From Pohlia nutans (Eukaryota; Streptophyta; Bryopsida; Bryales; Mniaceae), in the NCBI GenBank assembly GCA_022496805.1, contig CM040094.1, positions 5,851,501 through 5,915,500 of the forward strand: a stretch of 64,000 nucleotides of DNA, given 5' to 3'. Below, piece after piece: positions 1 through 12,364 of this stretch. The notes beneath the pieces are model-generated. The model saw only the letters and a program-made list of their open reading frames with translations, did not search any database and was not told the origin of the DNA. Position numbers and translations under genes: made by a program. The stretch's first letter is position 1; each line of letters begins with the position of its first letter.

Positions 1-660
1 TACCATAGATAGTAAATGAATGCCCTCCAAGTGTCATCATGTACAACTTTGATTTGTCCTGTGATTTGTATGCCACCTTTCAAAAATGAGTTTCGAATTT
101 TTTTTTTATCGTAACTAAGCAAAACAGATATTGAATGATAAAAACACTTCAAATGTGTTTGAAAATATTTAAATAATTCATTCAATAAATTAGAATAATA
201 TTTCATAAATTTAAATCTTACACTTCTTCCTAAATCAAAAATTCAAAACTCAAAAGAAATAAAAAAATTGAACAATTATCTTGAACTATAAAAGCTAAGG
301 TAACCAAATATGATTGCCCAGTGTAAACAGAGTCCAGACCTATCAAATGTGAACACGAACAATTAGGACAAAACAGCCCCAGAAGACCTTAAACCCATGG
401 TTTCGGTATATAAGACAACTGTAGGGGGTCTTACAGGAGTCATTTGAATCCCCCTATCATTGTGAACACCTAAATCAACAACTTTAATCATTCATATCTC
501 ATTCAATACTAGGGGTTAACATTCGATCTTGGGTTCATTGAAAAGATCTCGTCGTGCACTACAAGATGCATATATCACAAGCAAGCTTTGAGCAAGATGT
601 GAACAATATAACATGTGATTTTTAAAAGCTCACATCTCCCTCAATATCAATTGTATGGTA
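1..660. other. AT-rich flank with a degenerate repeat
   Basis: I see no coding potential here. A diverged unit of about 110 bp, recognisable by a 'ctacaagatgcat-acctca' core, occurs near 540-620 and again near 1300-1390 and 1430-1510. The MITE at 661-1271 sits between copies. The function of the unit is unknown. Confidence 0.4.
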
Positions 661-1271
661 CACTAAATAGTGTATTTAGTGTGAGGTGATGAATAATGTG
701 TTTACCCCTACTACTTGTCTAACACTAATTGTCAATTTTTCGGTAATTAGTGTTGGCGGCTACATGCGTCGCCACCTCTCTTCGCAACCGCCATTTGCAC
801 TTGAATTTGTTCACTTTGTTACAAATTTGATTTTGTTTCCTCATTCTCTATGTCCCATTATCTTTCATTTGCATGTTCAACATGTCTCAAAATCATTTGC
901 ATCTATTCTACATTGTTTTCCATTTCCACTCTCATTTACAATTTTGCTCCATTTTGTTATTCTTTCTTCCAAAAACATTTGCTCCATTTTGAAATACTTG
1001 TTCCTTGCTTTACTTTCTATGATTTCAGTTATCATCCAATTTGATTCATTCCATTTCTAAAATTTCAGTTTTTCTATCTAAACTTTCATCTCAAGTTTCA
1101 TTCCTTACTCACACTAAATATCCATATCTCAAATATCACAATGTCAAAACGTTACTATTCTTCATAAATAGTGTGAGAATTCACATTTAGTGTTTTTACA
1201 AAAGTAGGTTTTCTGATATTTAGAGTGATGTCCGCAATTACAGTGCCTCACACTAAATACACTATTTAGTG
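661..1271. mobile_element. TA-flanked MITE, Tc1/mariner (Stowaway) type
   Basis: A 611-bp element has 26-bp terminal inverted repeats that begin CACTAAATAGTG and continue TATTTAGTGTGAGG. Both sides are flanked by TA (659-660 and 1272-1273). There is no transposase-like ORF; the 124-residue open frame inside is low-complexity, AT-driven translation. TA target sites and the absence of coding capacity fit a non-autonomous Tc1/mariner element. The termini resemble those of the element at 29727-30025. Confidence 0.75.
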
Positions 1272-1564
1272 TAGTGATCTTAGGCTTCTTGGAAACAGCT
1301 GAAAAAGGGCTATAAGATGCATACCTCACACAAAAGATTCAAGTATAATATGAAGGAGATGTAGACTTTTAGGGTTCTAACCTTTAGAAGCTGATACCTC
1401 ACTCAATATGGTGTTGTTGTTTAGCTCTTTGGAAACGGCGTGACGAGGGCTACAAGATTGATACCTCATTTGCTTGATTTGAGTATGTTTTGAGTAACTT
1501 CTGACACTTTTAGTTTTGACAGTGCTAGAACTAGCAGCAATGGAGTAAATTGTAGTAGATTGCA

Positions 1565-1757
1565 GAGTGGTGGTAACCACCAACCTAGAAGGCCTTTTAT
1601 ACCCAAACCCTGGGTCTAAAGCCTACATCCTAGGAGCATATCCACTAGAGAGCTCTCTGGCTGTGGGAAAATGGATGAGAAGGGGAGGCGTAGCAGACTC
1701 AGCCGCGAGGGCTGGGAATGTTTTGGCAACCCTTGATGCCTTCTTTCGAAGGTAAAC
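1565..1757 (+). other. GC-richer open segment of unknown origin
   Basis: A frame of about 60 residues stays open and is GC-richer than the surrounding DNA. It has no ATG start at its beginning, since the first codon is GTG. It lies just past the 3' end of the receptor gene on the other strand. It could be a gene fragment or downstream transcribed DNA. I recognise no family and do not call it a gene. Confidence 0.2.
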
Positions 1758-1796
1758 CCTATAGTAAAGAAGAACTAGTTTGCCTAAAGCCTATTA

Positions 1797-4700
1797 CTAA
1801 ATAAATAAACTGAGTGGAAAGGTTGATACTTCCTCACGTCCATCAAGTGTTACAAAATGGCTGTAAATAGCACCGTTGGCTGTCTCTTCAACGAGGCGAG
1901 CTTGTTGGTTGTCGTGGTGACATTGCGGCGGCACTCGTGGATTGACCTTCAGCTTGGGGCACTCTTGTGTATTCAAATACTTGAGGTTTGTCAGGTGGTG
2001 CAAATCTGGCAGTGTTGATAACATGCGGCACATCGTGCACACAAGCGTCGCCAGTTTCAACAACCTGTCCACTCCGGGTATTTTCTCAAGCATCGTCAAG
2101 CTGACGTCGAGCTCTTCCAGCTTAGCCAGTGCAGACACATCTGGAATCTCTTTCAGGTATCGACAGTTCCGTAACCGAAGGCTGCGGATCTGTGATAAAT
2201 TCTCCAGGCCAGGGAGGCTCCGGATCGGAAGGTAACCAAAGTAGAGCGTCCCTTGAAGCTGGGTGCAAGCACCGAGACCTTCGAGTCTGGCATTGCCCTC
2301 GCAATCCATATTGCATGTACTGCCGATCCATAACGAGGTCAGTGATGTCAGGGTGTTGAGCTTGGGTAAACTTTCCTGGCAAGTGTGCCAACCCATGTTT
2401 ATATCTTCCAGCCGGGAGCAGTGCTTGAAACTTGGAGGCGTTTTTAGTACTCTCTCGCATTTGGTCATATGAAATGACTTCAATGATACACACCGGCTGA
2501 AGTCAGGTAAACGTTTCAGCGACGTGAGCTTTGTCATCACAACATACTGCAATGATTCAAGCGTTGTCTGGGCCGGCCGGAAACAACTAGTTTTCGAACT
2601 TGATCCGTCCCTGTCTGAAAAATGAAATGATTCCAGATTTTGAAGGTCTACGAGTTCCAAGTGACGAAGACAAGTGAGACCCTGGAGATGAAGCACAGTC
2701 AAGATCTTGCAGGAATGCAGCTGTAGCACCACAACGTTGCACCACTCTTGAACTTTGTGAGGTGGGAAATTGACGCACATCAAATTCTCAAGCCATATTC
2801 GTTTCAAGTCCGGCCAAAAATTTGATGGACAGGATCTCTGTAAAGCGTAAGGTAAGCATTTGGTAGAAAGTTTGTGGAAAATACACCAGACAACAGTATC
2901 TTCAGACCCTGCCCATTCCGACACGTACCATTCTGCGAACTCCTTGTACAGGTCATGAATGGTGATCATCTTACAGTCTGTATTCCAGATGCTTGGCGTG
3001 AAATTGATAATTCCCGACCTCTTCAAATATTTCAACTGCATAAAATCAATTGCACAACATGCCACATGAATTAATTCTTAAATCAAATCGGATGATTAGT
3101 GACAGCAAGGTAACTGCACAATCAAAACATACAAGAACGAAGACCAAGATTAATTGAGTAAATGTGTACAGAAGTACTATATCTTGAAAACTAAAAAACA
3201 CATAATCATAGGTGTTATAGATTTCAAGATCCGATGCATTATCTATAACTTTGCACCAGTCACTATGATAGTGACATCACATTCTCTAACACGAGCCTCA
3301 GGAAGAGACGCTCACCTGGCATTCCATAGCCCGTCTACTTTCTTCGTGTATTTCTGCAAGCCAACTCGCACAATTTTCAAAACTTCTCCAACTCGTGCCG
3401 TAATAAAGGGCCACATCCAAGAACAGAAGCTTCTTCCTCATGTCGAAAGTGCTGAACTGCAGTCCCAGGATGCCGAACACATCTGACGATTCCCTGGAAT
3501 GCTTGAGCTTGTCAAGATCTTCAAGATGTTTCTCCCACGATAACACATTCGTGTTGTCAATTTCGTGGTAGTAGACAGCCAGCGCTCTTAAAGCCAAGGG
3601 ATGATACTGCTTCCCTATAACTGGTCTCCCATCAGAAGAAAAACAGCACTGTCCAAGGCATAATGTAAGAACTCTTTTCTCCTCATCAGTAAGTGTGTCC
3701 AATGCTCTTTGAGGAGCTGCTCTTTGCAGAAAAATGAATCCAGCTTCCTCCTCTGTGAGATTCGGCATTGCCTTGCAGAATGTTGACGCTGGATCGGCGA
3801 ACAAGGCTTGAACCACATCTTCACTCCTTGATGTGATCATGATTTTGCTATGAGGGTGAAACCCGGCCTCCAGATACGCCGATGCTTCCGTTCGTGAGTC
3901 GCTATCATCGGTGATATTGTCGATGACCAGAAACACAGGCTCCCGTTTCATGTTATCTTTCAAACATTTTCGACCCTGTCATGATGGAAGAGATCGACAT
4001 CACATAACCGTTTTCTGCTCTTGTTGTAATAAAACCGGCCTACCATGTTAACTTGTCTTTAGAAGCAAGTCTGACATAGGTCCTGATTAAGTTGCAACAT
4101 TCGCATATGAAATGCATCTTTCCATCACCACAAAATATGATTATTCTACGCTTCAAATATGATTCAAGAATTGAAATCTGCACCTACTGAAAAGAACCAA
4201 GTGAGTCCAGGTACTCACCGTATGAGTCGATGTAATGGACCCAACCACCTCTTTACTGAGCCGCAGTAGCTTCGTGAGGACCATCTTCTGTTGTTCAAGA
4301 GGAGGCTTGGACCCCAGTTCTACATGACAAACTCTCCCATAAAAGCCTTCATGGAAGTATCTGCATAGTGCTCTGCACATTGTTGTCTTTCCGAGTCCAC
4401 CCATCCCATACAGACCCAGCTTATGTGTTCCCCACGACTTGCTATCTCCTGCTACGTCTTGAACAAACATTCCCGCAAAGATCTGCAAATACGTGCAAAG
4501 CACTCTATGTTTAGAACTATACCGGTATCCGCTTGACTTGAACAGATTCATCTGAATGTATAGAAATCTAACGGCCTAGCAGCTAATCGGCTAAGAATCC
4601 CAACATACCTTGCATAGCCGATCATAACCAATCACGTCTGAAGTGTCATCAAGCAAGTCTGGAGGTAAGAGCAAGGATATCTCTTTAACGATAGCTTCCC

Positions 4701-5244
4701 TGTAGAACACCTCAGAAGATTGGAAATCTTGAAACTTGAGACCATTCGAGCCACGAAGCTCCCGAAGAGCTTTGGTACACAAGCTCAAGTTAAACCGGTC
4801 GGGATCATCATCTTTAGCGATGTTAGCCCATGCAGTCTTCCAACGCTGCTCGAAGGATGCAGCGCTCAGATCGTGGACTGATATCTTGTAAAACAGAGGA
4901 AATAGCTCCAACTTTGGGTTGTCTGACTTCTTTGCCTTCACGAATTCCACGAGCTCAAGCATGGGCCACTTGGAGGTCAGATACTCTTCGGACAACACAA
5001 TCACTGCCACAGAGCACCGTTGGGCAGCATCGATGATTTCGGGTGCGAACTTCTTTCCCTTCAGCAAGGAAGATGACCTCTGGTCAAAGAAAGGAAAATG
5101 TGTTTCGGCTTCCAAGTCTTTGCATAGCTGCCTCACAAAATCCTTCTGTGCCCCACTGTGGCTTAAGAATATCTTGTGTTTTGGCTCAAGCTTTGGCAAT
5201 CTGCTGCTCAATAAGAAGCATGTGTGCGGATTATTAACTAACAT
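1797..5244 (-). CDS. TIR-NB-LRR disease-resistance protein
   Basis: Intracellular immune receptor of the TNL class. Four exons join in frame, all in phase 0: 5244-4609, 4482-4219, 3975-3316 and 3035-1797, giving about 932 residues. Each junction has a GT donor (GTATGT, GTGAGT, GTGAGC) and an AG acceptor. Exon 1 holds the TIR domain (KIFLSHSGAQK, then SVAVIVLSEEY and SKWPMLEL). Exon 2 holds the P-loop GMGGLGKTT. Exon 3 holds kinase-2 (VFLVIDNI), RNBS-B (KIMITSRS) and a GLPL-like PLALRALAVYY. Exon 4 has IHDLYKEFAEW in the MHD position, then leucine-rich repeats of the L..L..L...C..L kind to the end. The ATG at 5244 is the first in the TIR frame, but the frame is open upstream and an extra exon at 5704-6008 can splice on. 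By family knowledge, TIR domains are NADase signalling modules; the ligand is unknown. No frameshift or internal stop is seen, so the gene is probably intact. Confidence 0.9.
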
Positions 5245-5703
5245 CTCTTTTCTAAACACAGAACTTGAAAGTCGTGCTGTTTTGCATTTATACAGTTCCC
5301 AAAGCCGCAACCTAACTTAGCACTCCTCACAAGTACAACTAGAATGCAAAACATTGAATGACCCATCCTGTTTATTTTTTCCGTTCACGGACGACATACT
5401 CTCGACGTACTTAGGTATATCACACCTACTGAGAATCGCAATACCTAAAGAAACCTACACGAGTTCCTACAACAGACTTGTTTCGTGATCACAGACCGGT
5501 TTCTGCAATTCGTTAACTGTGCCCATTTTCAAAATCGATGTAACCGTACCGACAAACGTCTGTCAGATTTGAAGATGACCATGAACTTGTTTCCTGTAAT
5601 GTCAATTCTAAGAATTCATGTGGGGACAAGCAAGGCAAGACGCAGGTGAGCACCACGTTTGTGTGAGAGTTACGCACACAATTAGAAACTTTGGATTAAT
5701 TAC

Positions 5704-6008
5704 CTGGTTTGCTCATGCCCGCCATGTCCATTTGCTTGCTCAGAATCGATCACCGGCTCCTTACTGGTGGTTGAGAGAGAGGACTTGTCCGAATTCTCGC
5801 TTTCTTCTTGATTGACAGTACTTAAACTTTCAACAGCCAACAAAAAATCTAGCATATAACTGTCACTGATGGCGCCCTCATCAGACAGTTCTGACATCCA
5901 TTTTTGATACGTAGCAGCATCGATTTTGCCACTCCGAGCCATTCCCGACATCCTTGATGGATCTGGGCACCCTAAATTGCTCCCTCCAACCCCACCCCCT
6001 CCCATCAT
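5704..6008 (-). CDS. Probable 5' exon of the TNL gene (or separate fragment)
   Basis: This open segment starts ATGATG at 6008 and encodes a Gly-rich start (MMGGGGVGG), a part that looks structured (KIDAATYQKWMSEL, then YMLDFLLAVESL) and a Ser/Glu-rich tail. It ends at a good donor (CAG|GTAATT, exon end 5704). An AG acceptor at 5312-5313 would join it to the TIR exon in the correct frame across a 392-base intron, adding about 124 residues in front of the ATG at 5244. The acceptor has a weak pyrimidine tract. I do not recognise the domain. The alternative is an unrelated exon or pseudogene. Confidence 0.45.
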
Positions 6009-6059
6009 CTCTCTAGCGAAACTGCTCTTCACAAAGCCACTTCAAGAAATATGAGACCA

Positions 6060-7276
6060 CTCAGTCCAAATGCATATTAAAACATCCAACACCAAAGCAC
6101 CCAAAGACTAGTTCTCAACATTCTGCGACATTTTAATCTACTCTCACAAGTACAAGAAAGAACCATATTTAGAGAATTCACTGAGCTGTGCAAAACCTCG
6201 TCCTTGGAATGACGATTGTACGTGCAATTGATGAAATAATTACGTCATTGAGAAGAAATGCATCAGTTAAAGGGCACAAGATTTACCTACTCAATTATAT
6301 CACAAGTTCACAGGGCCATTGCAGGTTGGGAGTGAGTGACTTGACTACCACCCGAGCTACGATTTAATTTGTACACGGCGTTGCCGACTACCGGCAGAGA
6401 AATTCCTTCTTTGAGCTTCCAAGGACTTCTGATACTTACTAATTTAACATAACTTATGTTGGCACCACAACCCAAAATTACAGACAACTTCGGTGTACAG
6501 TACTGAACAGTCCAAATAATTGTTTAGAATTATAAGTTAGAGTAGTGCATCTTGTTAGCCAACATGTGTACAGGCATGTGTGAGGGTGAAGATAGTGCAT
6601 GTGTCATAACCTATGCAAGTCATTTGTATAAGAAGTGGTACATCTTCAGTGCATATGCTTTCCAGGATTATAGTAATTTAAAATTTCTACACTACTCGGA
6701 AATTACAGGTGATGTCCAAGCGATAAGGAGCTGCTTCAAAAAGAACAACCAGTTCTAAGTTGACACTCATTTTCTTGAGAGTCCACGCTAATATGAACCA
6801 CATTATTAGTACGTTAATATTAATGACAATGAAGGGTGTATTAATCTCTAAGTGACTAAATGACCATTTTAGGGGTTTAATTGATAATAAGAGGTTTATC
6901 ACTTGACATCTTTCCAAATATTGAGTTTTATCACTATGTCTTGTAATGTATATATGTACAATCCTTTTCTTTTTTCTAATTTGGCACACAAGTGGAGTAA
7001 TACCCAAGGCAAATTCCAAAAGTTGTTTAGGCTGAATCATGTGGAAGAGACTTTGATCAGGTGGGGATTCAAACTCTTGATCTCACCAATGCTAAAGAAC
7101 ACTCTTAGGAGTCTCCAAGAATAGTTTAGGATCATTTCAGACTTGTAAAAAATTCTTTTGATTTTTATACAATTTACTGATGTAATATATGTAATTACAA
7201 GCAATTTAAATGACAGATTCCTAAAATTATTTATCTTTTGTTGCTGAAAATCACATATATATCCCTAGTACTTTGC
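6060..7276. other. Intergenic DNA, possible tRNA-derived relic near 7060
   Basis: There is no supported gene. On the minus strand around 7055-7082 the text GAGTTTGAATCCCCACC, preceded by GGTGAGATC, resembles a tRNA T-arm and acceptor end (Pol III box B). No matching A box or cloverleaf was found, so it may be a SINE relic or chance. Confidence 0.3.
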
Positions 7277-7889
7277 TTAATTCTTAAACGTCAAAAGGGA
7301 CTTGAGCGAGCAGCCGAAAGGAATAAATAAAATTTAGAGAACTGTCCTTGTGAGTAACATGAGGGGATCCCTCTAATTCCATGTGAATAGTAAATGGCAG
7401 CTTCAAATGTTAGCTCCAAAAAAAACATCCAATGTCAGCTCTATTACTATGAATAAAGTTTTAAAAACAAAGAATAAATATTCAAGTATGAATATGTTAG
7501 GGCTAGTACACACAAAAGGAGTTGGCATGCTCAACAAGGCTCAAGCATGCACTGCAATGTGCAGCTGATTGCCTTGTTATTCAGGATTATTTTTTTTATT
7601 TTATTTTTTTATAAAGCTGGCTAGCATTGTTGCGGTACTGTAGCACTACGGCACTTTTCAAGAAACGACCTCAACTGCCCCAACCTCAACTTCTGTTCAT
7701 TTTGACAACTTTGATTACTTGCCAAAGATTCCACAATCTCCCAAATGAGGCGCAAATTTGGAATTTAGATTTTTTTTCAGTAGCTTTTCAACTCACTAAT
7801 CCTCGCTTGGTTTGGTTGAAAAAACTACTTTTTTCTCAAATATTCCTTTTTTAAAAGCCCATAGGGCTTTTTTGACATTTAAGGGTTAC
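7277..7889. mobile_element. TTAA-type MITE, family D, copy 1 (with insertion)
   Basis: The left end is TTAA then TTCTTAAACGTCAAAAGGG. The right end is GACATTTAAGGGTTAC, so one target copy has decayed to TTAC. The interior from about 7620 to 7880 matches the copies at 53189-53577 (opposite strand) and 57651-58031, including a GCACTRCGGCACT stretch and a CAAATGAGGCGCAAATTTGG block. About 245 bp near 7340-7585 is absent from the other copies and looks like a later insertion. Confidence 0.65.
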
Positions 7890-8980
7890 CCCTTATCTGT
7901 CAAAACGGTCCTAGACGGCCAGTTTATAACTTAAAAAATAATCTAAATTAAGAGAGCTGCCTCCAATGATAGCCCTTTGAGTAACGTAAACAACCAATGA
8001 GAAGTCCTCAAATCCTCTATGAATAATGAATGGAGTGAAGAGTGTCACTGCAAATACAAATTTAAAAAATTATGGCTTTCCAATGAGCTTTGCAATTTAA
8101 CCAATTTTGAATTAATAATTTAATAAAAAAAATTAATTAAAAACTAAATAAAACATCGTTGAACAACAATAGCTAGTATTGGTAGCTCTAGTATCCATTA
8201 AGATCTCAAACTGCCCAATTCCCTTCCTTTCCTCCTATTCACCAATTCTCTTTCCAATTTCCTTGAAATGTACAATTTACTAAAACATGCACATTTTCTA
8301 TATTTAGCCTTGTTTTTTATCACCTTTTCAAAGCACCAGTTCATTTCAATTTTGAATGAGAAATTCCACTTTTTTCTTGCTTATTCTTTCAAACCAAGCT
8401 TGTAGGGCTTTTTCAACATTTAAAGGTTAAGAATGTTTTGAGCAACCATTACTGTAAAACAATCCTTGTGTAAAAGTGTACACAATCTAAACATGAATAT
8501 AAGAGGCTAAAATTAGTTATAGATAGTACTACCTATAATCAACATTTTGAAATTACAGCAATACATGCTAGAATCTTCTTTCAAAGCCAAGTAAGATTTG
8601 ACTAAATTTATTTCAATCTATTGGTGATAGTTTCTTCAAACTATCTCGGGTACAATCAACAAGTTTTATTAATATGAAATTGCAAGTCCAAAAATTCCAT
8701 TATGTCATGAGTTTGAATGCGCCGCACTAGATAACTTTCAAGCCCAAGGTGCTTGAAAAGGATATTGCTAACATTGTCAAACTATTTGATTTTCTAATTT
8801 GAGAGCATAAAGATCTATACTCCCTAATCGATCAAAAGTTCATATTAATTAATTATTCCAAACGAGTTATAGGTGGTAATATTCTTGTCATGAGTGTGAC
8901 ACTATTGCCTCTAAAAATAAACTTGAAATTGTGTTCAGTCACGCATATGTTACCGTCATTTTTAAAATAGCAACTTCAAT
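7890..8980. other. Intergenic, truncated family-D end near 8370-8450
   Basis: No gene is visible. Around 8375-8450 the sequence repeats the right end of the family-D element (TTTCAAACCAAGCTTGTAGGG, then CATTTAAAGGTTAAG). This suggests a fourth, 5'-truncated copy. A stretch at 7955-8045 resembles the insert inside copy 1. Confidence 0.4.
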
Positions 8981-8984
8981 GCAT

Positions 8985-9840
8985 TCCACATAATTCTTTT
9001 CTAATCAACTAAGCACAAAACAACATACTTGGAATGCCTCAAAATCAAAACTTGACAATCATTGTGTTCATGAGTTTGTGTTATTCCAAAAGGCCATATG
9101 ATTGATGAGTTGGAATACAAATTAGCAAAAAGAAAGTAAAAAGGTTGCCTCAAAAATTAGACCTTCCTGTGTGTCCATTAACCTACATGTCTTCTATAAA
9201 ATGTTTGAGTGGTTCATTCAAGAGTTGGTATTGTTACTAAGACCACAATATGTTATAGTGTTTTTAGTTTGGAAACATAGTCCTACTCACGGGACACTAG
9301 CCTGTGCACTTGAACTTCTTCTCTTGGGCACCCGGTAGAACGTAAATAAATAATGAAGGCCCTAGAGGACAAGCATACAAGAATGAGGGCCAAAATTCCA
9401 GACACCCTAAACCGCGGGACTTTCTTTATGTAGCTATTGCTAAGCATCTAATCGTTTTCTACGTCCAAGCACCTGCCAGCACGACTGCACCTTGATTGCC
9501 TTTATGCACCTTGATTGTCTGGTTTCTTCGCTGCTCTCAAAACGCTCAATCGCAGCCTATGCCCTTCTCTTACGTGTTTCTTGACACTTCTCTTCCCGAT
9601 GCTATGATGTCATCAAGCACGCACACATGCATTAATCAATCAAAATTTAAAAATCAAAATAATAAACCAACTTAGATGAAAAATCTAAAGCTATGTCAAG
9701 GGCCATTTTGACAAATTTTTATATGAAGAATGTACATTACAGTCTACAACCTTAAAATTTGGGTTGATTCAAATCCTATTATGAGGATCACTTTACATAG
9801 TTTGAAGCAATAACATTGAGAAAACAAGAAATCTCACGCT
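8985..9840. repeat. Long diverged direct repeat, copy 1
   Basis: This segment aligns over about 850 bp with 12365-13235 in the same orientation. Shared landmarks are CTTTTCTAATCAACTAAGCA, TAGCAAAAAGAAAGT, the pair TATTGTTACTA and GACCACAA, ATGATGTCATCAA and the end ACATTGAGAAAA. The copies are 3.4 kb apart with a TTAA element between them. They could be the decayed LTRs of an old retroelement, or a segmental duplication. No polyprotein is visible between them. Confidence 0.6.
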
Positions 9841-10389
9841 AGGTGCTCATGGATCTCTGAAGCAAAAAAATACGTGCTTCCCGCATGCACTACAATCAAA
9901 ACTTGGAGCAAGAGGAGTGTTGTTGTAGCACTTTTTGGAACCACTGTTGGTGTCTTTGAACACTCTAATTTGATTAACAATTGCCGTTGTCCAACTTGAA
10001 AATTTAACAACAAACAAAAGCAAAGATAGGTAGCAAAGATCAAGGAACAAAAATAATGTAACCAAAATGGCATGCAAAAAATATTGCACAATTAGAGCAT
10101 GGTGAGGAAGACATTAAGAAGATCACTACTAATCACTAGTGAATCCTACTATTTCAAAGAATTGAGTGTTTCTACAACCTAATGAATGCTAATTGTTCAA
10201 TCATAACAGAAACGTCGTTGCAAACAGATGAATATGATGGGGAACCTACATCCATGGTGGAGTTGAAGTCAAGACACTTATAATTGGAAATTTGTGCCAA
10301 TATAAGAAACAAAGAATGAGGATGAGGTTAGGTCTATTGGAAAATCTCCTCAACATGTCTCAAATTTGAAAAAATGAAGCATTCATACA

Positions 10390-10575
10390 CTAAAATATAC
10401 TAACCACTGTAAAATATTCAAACTTTTGGTCAAGTATTCCAATCGTTGGTCAAGTACATGAACGACTCGTCAAATACTCTAACGGTAAAATATTCAAATG
10501 TTTGGTCGAACACACCAACCGTTGGTCAAATACTTCAACGGTAATGTTTGTTCAAATGTTTGTAATACAGTTGTA
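10390..10575. repeat. Degenerate short tandem repeat
   Basis: Roughly 25-35 bp units built on 'TTGGTCAAGTAYTCCAACGGT' variants recur about six times (for example TCGTTGGTCAAGTAC, CCGTTGGTCAAATAC, TTTGGTCGAACAC). No function is evident. Confidence 0.5.
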
Positions 10576-10678
10576 GGGGTACATAGAGAAGAGTAGGTTA
10601 AAAATGTCTTGCTTTGAAATTTTCCTAATAAAGCTTTGAAATACCTTTTACAATTCCAACCATTGAATATGAAGAATT

Positions 10679-11261
10679 TTAACCCCTAAAGGACCGGGGG
10701 GGTTTTTAGCTTGGCTCTTGTTTTCTTGACTAGCTCTTATAACAAGCTCAATTCCTCGTTGGTGTAGGATAATTTTGACGATCGGCATCGTTGAAATCAA
10801 AGAAGACTTACATAGCTTTTGTATGAAAAAAAGATCAACAAAATCGCACAATTTTTGAGAAAATGCCACCGTTGAGAAGATTGAAGTAACTTGTTCAGGG
10901 TATTTTGTACACATGCTGAAATCGGATTGATCAAAAGTGCTCCAAAAAATCTGAAATTTTTACTGTGAGTAGAAATCATCATTCTAAAAATGTGGAAAAA
11001 ATTTCAAGTGATTTGAAGGTGCAAAGAAGAAGATATGAGGGTCTGAAGTGACGCCAAAATACCCACCGTGCAACTCAAAAAAATCACCAAAAATTGCACA
11101 CTTCATGAAATTTCGATCAAGAAGTACTCATGGATTTAGCTCTAAAAAAGAACTAGGGTCTCTTTGTTGCACACTTTACAATTCACGGTCCAACAACTCG
11201 AAATTCCTTACTTTCTAGTTCCGGAAGCCACGTGGTGGCCTCATGGTCCTTTAGGGGTTAA
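10679..11261. mobile_element. TTAA-type MITE, family A (long form)
   Basis: A 583-bp element begins TTAACCCCTAAAGGACC and ends with the exact inverse, GGTCCTTTAGGGGTTAA. The interior has no long ORF and differs from the 240-bp family-A copies, although the terminal repeat is the same. TTAA target plus CCC termini is the piggyBac signature. Confidence 0.75.
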
Positions 11262-11639
11262 CTTAAGAATGCATCATGAATTTTAGAATTATAAAGGGTT
11301 TACTAATAAAACATTATCCTATAGAATGAACTACTCTATAAGAATTTCCTTACTTAAATGGCTTCTTTCCTAATTCTTTAAAGTTTGAATTGCTAATATG
11401 GAAATAAATTTTTTTATTGGTTTCATTAATATTGCAAATGAAACTATTTAAAAAAATTAAAAACTTTGACAAAAGATATTTCTACTTTATTAAGAAGTCA
11501 ATTCCTCAACAACAATTTTTTTTGACCTTTTCTTAAAGTTTTGATACTTTGCAACTTATATTCTCTCAATATTTCATTTTTTTCATGATCATACGAACTT
11601 AATTAGCTCCAACCATGTACATAAATTTGTTGGGAATTA

Positions 11640-11885
11640 TTTTTTTCCAGTTTAGTTATAGGAGGTAGTATTTTGAATATTGAAGGTAGTACTGTAAGTC
11701 TTCTCACGCGCCAATAAGAAGTCTATTGGAGTTGGTCACAAGTCTTCTGATTAACCAACATAAATTTCGTGGAACGTAATATAAATTCATTGTATGTGGA
11801 ATAAAATAGGAAGTGCCTTGAAAGTAGTTCAAGTAATCTCATATGCCATCTAGAACCTTAATTTAGTAAACATTTAAGTGAAACA
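11640..11885. repeat. Dispersed repeat, copy 1 (also 21470-21695)
   Basis: About 225 bp are shared in the same orientation with 21470-21695. Landmarks are GGAGGTAGTATT, CCAATAAGAAGTCTATTGG, AATATAAATTCATTGTATG and AGAACCTTAATTTAG. Identity is around 80-85% by eye. There are no recognisable ends. It belongs to an uncharacterised repeat. Confidence 0.6.
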
Positions 11886-12364
11886 TGGTTATTATATTTT
11901 TTCTTTGTATGTGGAAATATGACATTCATATTGCAAGTGAACATCAATTTTGAACATCAATTCTACTCTTTTACATTCTTTTGGCACATGTGACTATGGA
12001 TGATTAGTCCTTTTTTCAATGACTCTTTTTACTGGCCTTGAGTTGTAGCTGCAATGATATGATAACTATAATGATTTAATTTTCGTAAACTAAGACTTCA
12101 GTTTGATAGATGTGATGACTTACTTTTAGTGCATTAAAAGTCAAACCCTTGTTTAGAAATATCAACTAGGACTTCAACTAAAGTCTTCTTTTTGATGAAT
12201 GGAAAGTATACAAATTAATGGCAGATAAGAACAAAGCTCTAGAAGGGTGTTTTTGAAATTGCTAAATGAAGTTAATACTTACAAACAAACAAATACATAG
12301 GTTTGTTAAACCTTAGATTCTTGATGAATCAAAAGAACAAAGAGTTTGTTGTTAACTTTTGTAA

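Noticed and set aside
686..1060. 124-residue open frame on the plus strand
   Set aside because: It lies wholly inside the TA-flanked MITE, is dominated by Phe/Leu/Ser/His from AT-rich sequence and resembles no protein.
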